From NCBI GenBank assembly GCA_022559845.1, contig CM040120.1, positions 169,490,334-169,554,333 on the forward strand: a stretch of 64,000 bases of DNA, read 5' to 3'. The stretch comes from Amorphophallus konjac. Lineage: Eukaryota; Streptophyta; Magnoliopsida; Alismatales; Araceae. Positions 54,071 to 64,000 of this stretch are shown here, in pieces. A program made the position numbers and the translations under genes. Positions within the stretch are counted from its first letter, which is position 1. Every line of letters starts with the position of its first letter. The notes beneath the pieces are model-generated. The model was not told the origin of the DNA. It saw only the letters and a program-made list of their open reading frames with translations, and did no database searches.

Positions 54071-54208
54071 CATTCCAGTTTCGTTCGAACCGGGAACTTA
54101 TCCATGGTAAGTTGATAACTATGAGAAAGAGTTCGAATGTAGTAATAACTCTATCTTGGAAGTGTTACTTCCAATCAAACACTAACCTTATTAAGATTTC
54201 CAGAATCC

Positions 54209-54216
54209 TATAAAAG
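54209..54216 (+). promoter_or_regulatory. Probable TATA box of the F 5' LTR
   Basis: TATAAAAG in CCTATAAAAGCCC; same at 61837-61844. Confidence 0.6.
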
Positions 54217-54724
54217 CCCTTGACTATCAAACCCTAAAGCTATTTGGTCGATCTGCTGCTGCTACGGTACGTAAAGAACAGCAGTTCTTCTTATCTCTTT
54301 TTATCATTACTTTCGGTTGCATGAAGAATTAATGATTCTTCATCTCTCCTTACAGGTTAAGAAGCCCTGATGTTCTGAAGAACAAGAGTTCTTCATCCGG
54401 GTAAAGTTATTCTCTTTACCTTTAGTTCTGGATGTGTAAGGTGAAGAAACTAATATCAGTTTCTTTTTTTCTGTAGGACTTACAGCAAGTTGATCAGTGA
54501 AGAACAAGGATTCTTCATCAAACGATCTCTTCATCTGCATCATCTTTGCTTGGTGCTGCTGTTAAGTTCGTAGAGGTTCAGAACCCGTCACGTTCATCTT
54601 CAGATTATTATTATTAAGGTAGGTTTTCTCAAGCACTGTAGCCCAAATCACCATAATAACTATGTTAAACCATATATATTAGTTCATGCATATAGTTTTC
54701 GCGAGTTTTAAATGTTTCTATTAT

Positions 54725-55320
54725 TGGAAAGAAACGCCCTTTCAAGGGCGCTACGTTAATACGCGACCCAAACAAGGGCGCTACTTTGAAAGAAACGACC
54801 ATGACTAGGTCGTCAATTCCAGATTTGACGCCCTGTACACGGACGTCAATTTTCTCAATTGTTAATAGTTGCCCTGGTTAATTATCCAATATCCACTTAA
54901 ACATGATTCTAAAATCAGTGCATGATCATATCCCGATATTTTTTCCTGTCATGACCATGTCTCTTGTTTCTGGAAATTATAATACTTGAAATCTGAAAAT
55001 TCTTTAATTCACGACTCTGTAGAGGTCGTCTCTCACTTGACTAACGCCCCTGTTCAGGGCGTGAATTGAACAGTAACGCCCCTGTCTAGGGCGTGTTTTT
55101 GATAAATTTCTGAATATATATATACTACAAAAATAGAAGTAAAGAATGGACGACCACTGTATACGCCGTAAACTTGTAAAGAAACACCCCTCACCAGGGC
55201 GCGTTTTTGGTAAAATACTGAAATATTGAAATTTTGTAAAAAAAAAAAAGAAAATAGATAAACGCCCTTACTGAAGGCGTTAATTATGTGATTAATGACT
55301 TAGTTAAAGTCGTTATTTTC
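54725..55320 (+). repeat. ACGCC/ACGACC inverted-repeat block 2, F 5' LTR
   Basis: About ten units with paired arms: ACGACC-N7-GGTCGT (54795-54813), ACGCCC-N7-GGGCGT (55044-55062 and 55076-55094), AACGCC-N9-GGCGTT (55261-55281). Arm sequences vary but pairing is kept. The 3' LTR copy is at about 62355-62945. Confidence 0.85.
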
Positions 55321-55472
55321 TATAAAAACTATTTTTACCCTGTTTCTGTAACCGAGGGTTTTATTATATACATATACATATTATATTGGCACTATATTCC
55401 AATCCGTGAGTATAGTCCCACGTTTCATGATGTTTTATCGATCACCCTCAATTCTCATTGACATACAAGCTC

Positions 55473-55577
55473 TCCATTGGACATTCCGTTCCTTTGGACT
55501 AGCAAGTTAGTCAAAGAGACCTCCGTAAGACTCCTCGAGCCTTGGATTCCCTCAAGGCCGACTGAGCTGGTTGTACC
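55473..55577 (+). other. Conserved stem-loop module, F 5' LTR
   Basis: TCCA/TGGA helix (55473-55498), GAGACCTCCGTAAGAC, then CCTTG-GATTCCCT-CAAGG (55540-55557, perfect), then GGTTGTACC. The 3' LTR copy is at 63093-63204. Confidence 0.75.
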
Positions 55578-56782
55578 TTAAAAACCCATTACACTAATAA
55601 TTTCCATGTCACTCTAAAGAAACATGGGATACCGGCCATTATGTTATACCAAGTGTATATCATAAGAATTTCCTAATGGGATGAGATTATCATGCCATTA
55701 AATGATGTTCTTGTAAAACCTCGATTCTATGATAAGAATGAAGGTATCTTACCTTTGATATACTGTTCATGTGGACCTCAATTCTATATAAAGAATGTCC
55801 ATACTTGTCATGGTACCCGAGTTAAGGGAACCTAATTCCACCTAGTTTCATCGTTCATCGTGATTGTACCGTTGTTATCGCCTATCTATGTCCAATATCG
55901 TATTTTTGGACTCCATTCTATCAAAGTTATCCTACGTGTCTACAAGCTTGATTATTGAAATTCCTCATTGGCTATATATATATATATACAAGAGTGGATG
56001 TCAAAATACATGATAAATGCCTGCGCATATAGGGCCCGATCTGGTCCTAGGGGGAGCACCCGAAAGTACTTGTGCCCATGGGAGTTGAATGATAAGGTAT
56101 CTGGCATTATACCGAGTGCATGACTAGCTTGATTGGACATTCCACACAAATATTGTACTTGACTCGTGCTTGACATGACATGAATTGCGTGACCCGAGAA
56201 AGGGTAATTACTTGCTTGCTTGAAACATGATAGCCAAATTCTTGACATGACTTGTTAAAGTTCTTGCTTGAATATCTTGTTAGCTTTTCTTGAAAGTTCA
56301 TGGCTTGTTCAAATTGCTATCTTATTGATATACTCTTTTTCTACCTTGTCGTTTTATACAAGCATGCATAGCTATAGTACATACATGAAAGATGTAATTA
56401 TTTAAACCCCTTGCTAGCGCTTGACATATAATTTCCTACTGAGCGCTCGCTTACTCCGTGTTTGTCCCTTACTTTTCAGGTAAGTCTGACGAAGAAGGTC
56501 AAACTGATGGGGAAAGTCAAGAGTGAAAGAGCTAGAGCTTTTCCAAGTGTCATCTAGTTTTTTTCCTATTTTCTTGAGTCAACTATGTATTTTTCCTTTT
56601 TAATTGAATAGAGTATTAGATTTGTAATAGTCTATCCATTATGAAATAAAGATTGGGTTATCTTTCTATTTTGCGCATCTCTGTTTTGGTGTCGAATACA
56701 CTACTACTCTGATTGACATGATTGATATAAACTCGTCGCGCATATCCGAGTATCTTCCGCGCTTGGGGCGTGACAGTTTTTG

Positions 56783-56795
56783 TGGTATCAGAGCC
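56783..56795 (+). promoter_or_regulatory. Primer binding site of element F
   Basis: TGGTATCAGAGCC, 7 bases after the LTR end; perfect Met-type match over 12 bases. Confidence 0.88.
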
Positions 56796-56948
56796 TAGGG
56801 TATTCAATTCCTAGGAAAACCCAAGTCCAAGGATATGTTCAAACCTTTAACCAGTGAGATTGGGTAGAACCAAGGGTTGAGTTAATATAAAAACTTAAAA
56901 GCCCTTAACGCGAGTATATACTAATATAGTTATGGTAATTGTAGGGTA

Positions 56949-58430
56949 ATGGCTGCCGAACGAGCTCAATGGCGCAACATGCAGCGTACACTGCAAGGCA
57001 TGACTCAAGTGCTGCAACAAGTAACACAAGGAGGTGGACAACGAGCAGGAAGTCTCCACCAGACCTTCAAGAACATGAACCCGCCCAAGTTCACGGGTTC
57101 TACTGATCCAGATGACACTGAACACTGGATTAGGGAAACAGAACGAATATTCCGTGTTATGCAATGCACGGATCAAGATAAGGTCTTATTAGTTACTTTT
57201 CAGTTAGAAAGGGATGCTAGATGCTGGTGGGAATCAATAGAGGCTACTATAAATCAAGATCAGGTTACGTGGGAGGAATTCGTTGAACACTTCAACGCAA
57301 AATATTTCTCGGACCGAGTTCAAGAAAAGAAGGCTACAGAATTTGCTGCATTAAAGCAACGATCCTTGTCAATGGTCGAGTATGAGGCCCAATTCTCTAG
57401 ATTATCTCGGTATGCTAAGCATCTAGTTAGCACCGAGAAAATGAAAGCTAGGAGGTTTCTTAATGGGCTCAGGCCCCAAGCTATTACTCAACTGGCGCCG
57501 ATGGACATTCAAGTCTACTCAGAGATAGTACGCCGAGCTCAACTATTAGAAGATGCCACGGAACTGTCTGATAGGATTCGTGGTAAGGATAAGAAGGAAC
57601 AAGTTATAGGATCGGGTTCCTTTAAACCCAACTTCAAGAAGAGGCCTAGCAATGGAGGTATTTCCTCGCAAGAGCAAAAGTTCAAGAAGACCAAGCCCTT
57701 CTCTATCACCACTACCTCTCCAAATACAGTGTGCAAACATTGTGATAAAGCGGGTCATAGAGCAGAAGAATGTTGGAGGAAACTAGGAGCATGTCTCCGT
57801 TGTGGGAGTCGTGAGCATCGGATTCCCGATTGCCCATTACTTAACGATCATGCCGATGTCGGGAAACGCCCAGTAACCAAGAATGCTCGTCTTCATGCAA
57901 TCAAGGAGACCGAGCAAGAAGAAGAAGGCGGCTTAGTGGAAGGTACATTGAAAGTTTATTCCAGGAATGCATATGTCTTAATTGATACTGGTGCATCGCA
58001 TTCTATTATTTCTAAGAAGTTTGCTGACCCATTACCCCTAGAACCGGAATGGATAAAGTTAGTTTTGTCTACTCCTCTGGGTGATGAGACTGATATTACA
58101 CATCATTACCAAAACTGCGAAGTATCGGTTCAATGTAGAAATCTCCCTATTGATCTCATATGTTTAGATCTGAAAGAGTATGATGTTATACTAGGAGCAG
58201 ATTGGTTATCCAAGTATCAGGCAACGGTTGATTGCCGCAATAGTAAGGTTACATTCAAGGAATTTCCAGAACTAATCTTGACTAGTCCTAAGAGTCAGAG
58301 CAAATCCCCTATTATTTCAGCTCTCCGAGCTAGCAAGCTCATCAGGAAAGGATGTGTATCTTTCCTTGCATTTGTCACAGTTAAAGAAGCTAAGGAAGTT
58401 AAGCTAGAAGACATTACAGTGGTACAATAA
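56949..58430 (+). pseudogene. gag: gag and protease of element F
   Basis: Open for 493 codons from the ATG at 56949 (MAAERAQWRNMQRTL). Gag core: FTGSTDPDDTEHWIRETERI, then WWESIEATI...FVEHFNAKYFSDRVQ, residues about 35-125. Zinc knuckles at about 258-300: CKHCDKAGHRAEEC and CLRCGSREHRIPDC. Protease follows with LIDTGASHSIISKKF (about residues 342-356) and VILGADWLSKYQA. The frame ends in TAA (58428-58430) at VVQ, although the same frame continues as pol, so this is a nonsense mutation in a gag-pol fusion frame rather than a natural end. Gag and protease as such look intact. Confidence 0.88.
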
Positions 58431-60320
58431 TTTCCGGATGTATTTCCGGAAGATTTGCCAGGATTACCCCCGCAAAGAGAAGTCGCCTTCACCATTGACT
58501 TAGTCCCTGGTGCTGGTCCGATTTCAAAGGCACCTTATAGGATGTCACCTGCTGAACTCAAGGAGTTAAAGGAGCAATTGAGGGAACTCATTAAGAAAGG
58601 ATTCATTAGACCAAGTACTTCCACGTGGGGAGCGCCTGTATTATTTGTAAAGAAGAAAGACGGATCCATGAGGTTATGCATCGACTATCGACAGTTGAAT
58701 CACCTCACTATCAAGAACAAGTATCCACTGCCGAGAATCGATGAATTGTTTGATCAAATTTCAGGATCCATGTACTTTTCCAAAATTGATCTTAGGTCAG
58801 GATATCACCAACTAAGAATCAAGGACGAGGATATTCATAAAACCGCATTCAAAAGTAGGTATGGCCATTATGAATTTGTTGTTATGCCTTTCGGACTAAC
58901 GAATGCCCCTGCTGCCTTTATGCAGTTAATGAATAGTATATTCAGGCCTTATTTGGATCAATTCATGGTGGTCTTTATTGATGATATATTGATTTATTCC
59001 AAGACCAAGGAAGAGCATGAGGAACATTTGAGGATTACATTACAAATATTGAGGACAAACCAATTATATGCAAAACTTAGCAAGTGTGAATTCTAGCTTG
59101 AAGAAGTGACTTTTCTCGGACATGTTATATCAAAGGATGGCTTGTCTGTAGACCCATCAAAGGTTGAAGCTGTAAGGAATTGGGAAAGACCGACCAATGC
59201 TAGCGAGATCCGAAGTTTCTTAGGTCTTGCCGGCTATTACAGGCGATTCATCAAGGATTTCTCTAAAATCGCCGTGCCACTTACGAGGTTAACTCGCAAG
59301 GAGATCCGTTATGAATGGGATGAGGAATGTGAAAGAAGCTTCCAAACTCTCAAGGATCATCTTACTACAGCTCCTATCTTAGCATTGCCAATTGAAGGAG
59401 AAAAGTTCGAGGTATACACTGATGCTTCTGGCATTGGCCTCGGGTGTGTTCTAATGCAACAAGGGAAGGTTATAGCCTACTCTTCTCGTCAATTAAAGAA
59501 GCATGAAGAAAACTACCCCGTCCATGACCTAGAATTGGCTACGGTAGTATTTGCACTGAAGATATGGAGACATTATCTATATGAAGTGCAGTTTACTGTA
59601 TACTCCGACCACAAGAGTCTCAAATATCTCTTTTCACTGAAGGAACTAAATATGAGGCAAAGACGATGGCTGGAATATCTCAAGGACTTCGACTTCATTA
59701 TACAATATCATCCCGGAAAGGGTAATCATGTAGCAGATGCCCTTAGTCGAAAGCCGAGAGCACTGTTAGCCAATTGTATGATTCAAGAATGGAAGTTGCT
59801 GGAACAATTCTCTGAACTCAATATAAGCATGGACACGGACCCTAGATGTGTCACATTATCTCATGTAAGCATACAGTCAGATTTATTGTCTGAAATACAA
59901 ACACTTCAGAATGATGATCCTACATTAGTAGAAATCAAGGGCAGATTAGAAGGACAATCAGATTTCCAATTAGCTTCTGATGGAAGATTAATGTTCAAGA
60001 ATAGAACTTGTATACCGGACTGCCCAGAATTGAAGAAGAAGGTCTTAGATGAAGCTCACAGATCAAGATATACAATTCATCCTGGATCTACCAAAATGTA
60101 CCAAGATGTAAAAAGAAATTTTTGGTGGCCCAACATGAAAAGAGAAATAGCGGACTACGTATCACGCTGTCTCACGTGCCAACAAGTCAAGGCGGAACAC
60201 CAAAAGCCTGCTGGAAAACTACATCCTCTAGATATCCCTAAATGGAAGTGGGAGGATATTGGTATGGATTTCATCATGGGTTTATCTAAATCAAAAAGAG
60301 GACATATGGGTTATCATTGA
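58431..60320 (+). pseudogene. pol: Reverse transcriptase, RNase H and integrase start of element F
   Basis: Same frame as gag. RT blocks are complete: [68 protein letters not shown], catalytic FIDDIL (about 58976). One TAG (59094-59096) sits at a position that is tryptophan in D. RNase [49 protein letters not shown]. Integrase zinc-binding region: [10 protein letters not shown]...CLTCQQVK, then [13 protein letters not shown] frameshift (apparent small deletion) near 60295-60310 ends the frame. Confidence 0.9.
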
Positions 60321-61293
60321 CCGATTGACTAAATCAGCGCATTTCTTGCCAATCAAGAGTCGATGGTTAGTTGATGTCTTAGCTGCACTATACATCAAGG
60401 AAATAGTCAGATTACATGGTATTCCTGTTTCAATCGTGTCTGACAAAGATCCCCGTTTTACTTCTCATTTTTAGAAAGGACTACAACATTCGTTGGGAAC
60501 GAGACTTAACTTTAGCACAGCCTTTCATCCTCAAACGGATGGTCAGACCGAGAGAACCAATCAAGTAGTCGAAGATATGCTAAGAGCATGCATTACTGAT
60601 TTTGATGGAAACTGGCATGATCACTTGCCTCTGGTTGAATTTGCATACAATAATAGCAACCAGGCAAGTATACAACTGGCACCTTTTGAAGCCTTATACG
60701 GAAGGAGTTGTCGATCACCCTTATGCTGGGACGAAGTTGGAGAGAAACAACTGTTAGGTCCAGACATGGTAAGGGATACTACCGAGAAGATACAATTAAT
60801 CAGAGAAAGACTGCAAGTTGCTCAGTCTAGACAAAAGGCTTATGCTGACACAAGAAGAAGAGATCTTGAATTCCAAGTTGGAGATCATGTATTTCTCAAG
60901 ATATTACCTGGACGTGGAATACGAAGATTTGGTGTTAAGGGCAAGCTTACACCAAGATTTATCGGACCTTTTGAGATACTAGAAAGAGTTGGCGAGGTTG
61001 CTTATCGCATCGCATTGCCACCTCAACTATCCGAAGTACATGATGTGTTCCACATATCTATGTTGAAGAAGTATGTGCATGATCCATCACATATTATTGA
61101 GCATGGAAATCTAGTAATCCGGAAAGATCTCACATACGAGCAGAAGCCCATAAGAATACTAGATCGAGAAGTACGAACCCTAAGGAATAAGGTTATTCCC
61201 ATGCTAAAAGTACAATGGAATAAGAATTCAGAACATGAAGCTACATGGGAGACCGAGGAATCTATGAGGAAGCGATTTCCAGAGTTATTTTAG
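60300..61293 (+). pseudogene. pol: Integrase core, carboxyl end and chromodomain of element F
   Basis: In the shifted frame: [14 protein letters not shown], second catalytic Asp in [11 protein letters not shown], a TAG at 60472-60474 (W in D), then AFHPQTDGQTERTNQVVEDML with the glutamate. Next comes HLPLVEFAYNNS, continuous here, where D's solo LTR sits. The GPF-type region reads GKLTPRFIGPFEILERVGEV. The tail ILDREVRTLRNKVIPMLKV, then HEATWETEES, is chromodomain-like. Stop at 61291-61293. Confidence 0.9.
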
Positions 61294-61354
61294 AAGGTAT
61301 GAACTCTACACTCTCCATATGTAAATATATGCTATGAATTTGGGGACCAAATTC

Positions 61355-61371
61355 TTTTAAGTGGGGGAGGG
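61355..61371 (+). promoter_or_regulatory. Polypurine tract of element F
   Basis: AAGTGGGGGAGGG directly before TGTAGCAACC. Confidence 0.8.
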
Positions 61372-64000
61372 TGTAGCAACCCGTATAAAATTAAAAGAAA
61401 TACATTTATAATAAACTAAAAGATTAAGCGAACAAATGAAAAAGGTTAAAACAAGAAGAACAAAGCCCTGATGAAATTAACGCCTTGGAGCAAGGCGCTA
61501 CTTGACAAGAAACGCCCTCACCTAAGGCGTGTTTTTAGAAGGGACGCCCACATTTCAAGGCGTCAAATCTTAAACAACCAAAATTACATAAAAAGGCAAG
61601 TATTTGAAACGCCCTTTGCTTGGACGCATTTCTACAAGAAATGACGCATGACAAGGCGTCAATTTAAAATTCGACGCCCTAGAATAAGGCGTTAATTCCA
61701 TTCCAGTTTCGTTCGAACCGGGAACTTATCCAGGGTAAGTTGATAACTATGAGAAAGAGTTCGAATGTAGTAATAACTCTATCTTGGAAGTGTTACTTCC
61801 AATCAAACACTAACCTTATTAGGATTTCCAGAATCCTATAAAAGCCCTTGACTATCAAACCCTAAAGTTATTTGGTCGATCTGCTGCTGCTACGGTACGT
61901 AAAGAACATCAGTTCTTCTTATCTCTTTTTATCATTACTTTCGGTTGCATGAAGAATTAATGATTCTTCATCTCTCCTTACATGTTAAGAAGCCCTGATG
62001 TTCTGAAGAACAAGAGTTCTTCATCCGGGTAAAGTTATTCTCTTTACCTTTAGTTCTGGATGTGTAAGGTGAAGAAACTAATATCAGTTTCTTTTTTTCT
62101 GTAGAACTTACAGCAAGTTGATCAGTGAAGAACAAGGATTCTTCATCAAACGATCTCTTCATCTGCATCATCTTTGCTTGGTGCTGCTGTTAAGTTCGTA
62201 GAGGTTCAGAACCCGTCACGTTCATCTTCAGATTATTATTATTAAGGTAGGTTTTCTCAAGCACTGTAGCCCAAATCACCATAATAACTATGTTAAACCA
62301 TATATATTAGTTCATGCATATAGTTTTCGTGAGTTTTAAATATTTCTATTATTGGAAAGAAACGCCCTTTCCAAGGGCGCTACGTTAATACGCGACCCAG
62401 ACAAGGGCGCTACTTTGAAAGAAACGACCATGACCAGGTCGTCAATTCCAGATTTGACGCCCTATACACGGACGTCAATTTTCTCAATTGTTAATAGTTG
62501 CCCAGGTTAATTATCCAATATCCACTTAAACATGATTCTAAAATCAGTGCATGATCATATCCCGATATTTTTTCCTGTCATGACCATGTCTCTTGTTTCT
62601 GGAAATTATAATACTTGAAATCTGAAAATTCTTTAATTCACGACTCTGTAGAGGTCGTCTCTCACTTGACTAACGCCCCTGTTCAGGGCGTGAATTGAAC
62701 AGTAATGCCCCTGTCTAGGGCGTGTTTTTGATAAATTTCTGAATATATATATACTACAAAAATAGAAGTAAAGAATGGACGACCACTGTATACGCCGTCA
62801 ACTTGTAAAGAAACACCCCTCACCAGGGCGCGTTTTTGGTAAAAAACTGAAATATTGAAATTTTGTAAAAAAAAAAGAAAATAGATAAACGCCCTTACTG
62901 AAGGCGTTAATTATGTGATTAATGACTTAGTTAAAGTCGTTATTTTCTATAAAAACTATTTTTACCCTGTTTCTGTAACCGAGGGTTTTATTATATACAT
63001 ATACATATTATATTGGCACTATATTCCAATCCGTGAGTATAGTCCCACGTTTCATGATGTTTTATCGATCACCCTCAATTCTCATTGACATACAAGCTCT
63101 CCATTGGACATTCCGTTCCTTTGGACTAGCAAGTTAGTCAAAGAGACCTCCGTAAGACTCCTCGAGCCTTGGATTCCCTCAAGGCCGACTGAGCTGGTTG
63201 TACCTTAAAAACCCATTACACTAATGATTTCCATGTCACTCTAAAGAAACATGAGATATCGGCCCTTATGTTATACCAAGTGTATATCATAAGAATTTCC
63301 TAATGGGATGAGATTATCATGCCATTAAATGATGTTCTTGTAAAACCTCGATTCTATGATAAGAATGAAGGTATCTTACCTTTGATATACTGTTCATGTG
63401 GACCTCAATTCTATATAAAGAATGTCCATACTTGTCATGGTACCCGAGTTAAGGGAACCTAATTCCACCTAGTTTCATCGTTCATCGTGATTGTACCGTT
63501 GTTATCGCCTATCTATGTCCAATGTCGTATTTTTGGACTCCATTCTATCAAAGTTATCCTACGTGTCTACAAGCTTGATTATTGAAATTCCTCATTAGCT
63601 ATATATATATATATACAAGAGTGGATGTCAAAATACATGATAAATGCCTGCGCATATAGGGCCCGATCTGGTCCTGGGAGGAGCACCCGAAAGTACTTGT
63701 GCCCATGGGAGTTGAATGATAAGGTATCTGGCATTATACCGAGTGCATGACTAGCTTGATTGGACATTCCACACAAATATTATACTTGACTCGTGCTTGA
63801 CATGACATGAATTGCGTGACCCGAGAAAGGGTAATTACTTGCTTGCTTGAAACATGATAGCCAAATTCTTGACATGACTTGTTAAAAGTTCTTGCTTGAA
63901 TATCTTGTTAGCTTTTCTTGAAAGTTCATGGCTTGTTCAAATTGCTATCTTATTGATATACTCTCTTTCTACCTTGTCGTTTTATACAAGCATGCATAGC
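61372..64000 (+). repeat. 3' LTR of element F, cut by the window end
   Basis: 2629 bp of the expected about 3030. It matches 53744 onward with scattered single-base differences, many of them C-to-T or G-to-A. TATA box at 61837-61844; stem-loop CCTTG-GATTCCCT-CAAGG at 63167-63184. Confidence 0.92.

Larger units (their letters stand above)
53744..56775 (+). repeat. 5' LTR of element F
   Basis: 3032 bp, TGTAGCAACC...GCGTGACA. It holds two inverted-repeat blocks (53848-54070, 54725-55320), a TATA box (54209-54216), the stem-loop module (55473-55577), the GGGCCCG block (about 56030-56150) and the TGAGC-type hairpin (56439-56452). ORFs inside are shadows and recur in the 3' LTR. Confidence 0.9.
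53744..64000 (+). mobile_element. Element F: Tekay-like Ty3/Gypsy chromovirus
   Basis: 5' LTR 53744-56775, Met primer site, a gag-pol region in one basic frame, polypurine tract, and a 3' LTR from 61372 cut by the window end. LTRs differ by about 1-2% by eye. Gag-pol is 4.3 kb with three nonsense codons and one frameshift. It resembles D throughout but the LTRs are largely distinct. Confidence 0.9.

Noticed and set aside
54340..54543. 67-codon minus-strand ORF, repeated at 61968-62171
   Set aside because: Identical position in both F LTRs, lying opposite a GAAGAA-rich leader; no start context or homology seen.

Overview
This window looks like repeat-rich nuclear DNA of a flowering plant. I find no host gene, tRNA, rRNA, CRISPR array or bacterial operon. 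Almost every base belongs to long-terminal-repeat (LTR) retrotransposons or to tandem repeats derived from them. The plant call rests on the families seen: Ty3/Gypsy chromoviruses of Tekay/Del type, Ty3/Gypsy Tat/Ogre-type elements with two RNase H domains and a G-patch, and Ty1/Copia elements of Maximus/SIRE type. Most of them have primer binding sites of the TGGTATCAGAGC class. The species cannot be told from the sequence. Element letters below are mine.

Left half, a nested stack. E (about 964-2847, continuing at 33860) is a decayed Gypsy element with two gag-like modules in one reading frame and no pol. C (2848-33854, minus strand, TSD CTTCT/CTTCC) is a gag-only Copia element inserted in E's gag. 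D (12660-25129, TSD GCACT) is a full Tekay-like Gypsy element inserted in C's 5' LTR. A solo LTR (19298-21674, TSD ATTGA) sits in D's integrase. B (26108-33802, TSD ATATA), of the same family as the solo LTR, is also in C's 5' LTR. B is non-autonomous and carries one long open ORF that joins a gag amino end to an integrase carboxyl end plus chromodomain through a proline-rich linker.

Middle. After E's gag comes a likely polypurine tract and LTR start (34179-34191). About 4 kb of minisatellite arrays follow (periods of 74, about 57, 32 and 29 bp), whose units contain short inverted repeats. A probable minus-strand Gypsy LTR fragment Y (39019-40114) follows.

Right half, a second stack. X is a Copia LTR (40115-41678) with its primer binding site. 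H is a Tat/Ogre-type Gypsy element (from 41720) that interrupts X just after that site. G is a Gypsy element (from 50838) inserted near the integrase of H. F is a Tekay-like Gypsy element (from 53744) inserted in G's gag; its 3' LTR runs off the window end.

The most interesting signal is structural. A small hairpin with a nearly invariant 8-nt loop (GATTCYCW) and compensatory stem changes occurs in the LTRs of D and F and in the leader of the distantly related H. In addition, several families carry their own array of short CG-containing motifs, mostly inverted repeats. By eye, LTR divergence (C greatest, D intermediate, B and F about 1-2%) agrees with the nesting order.
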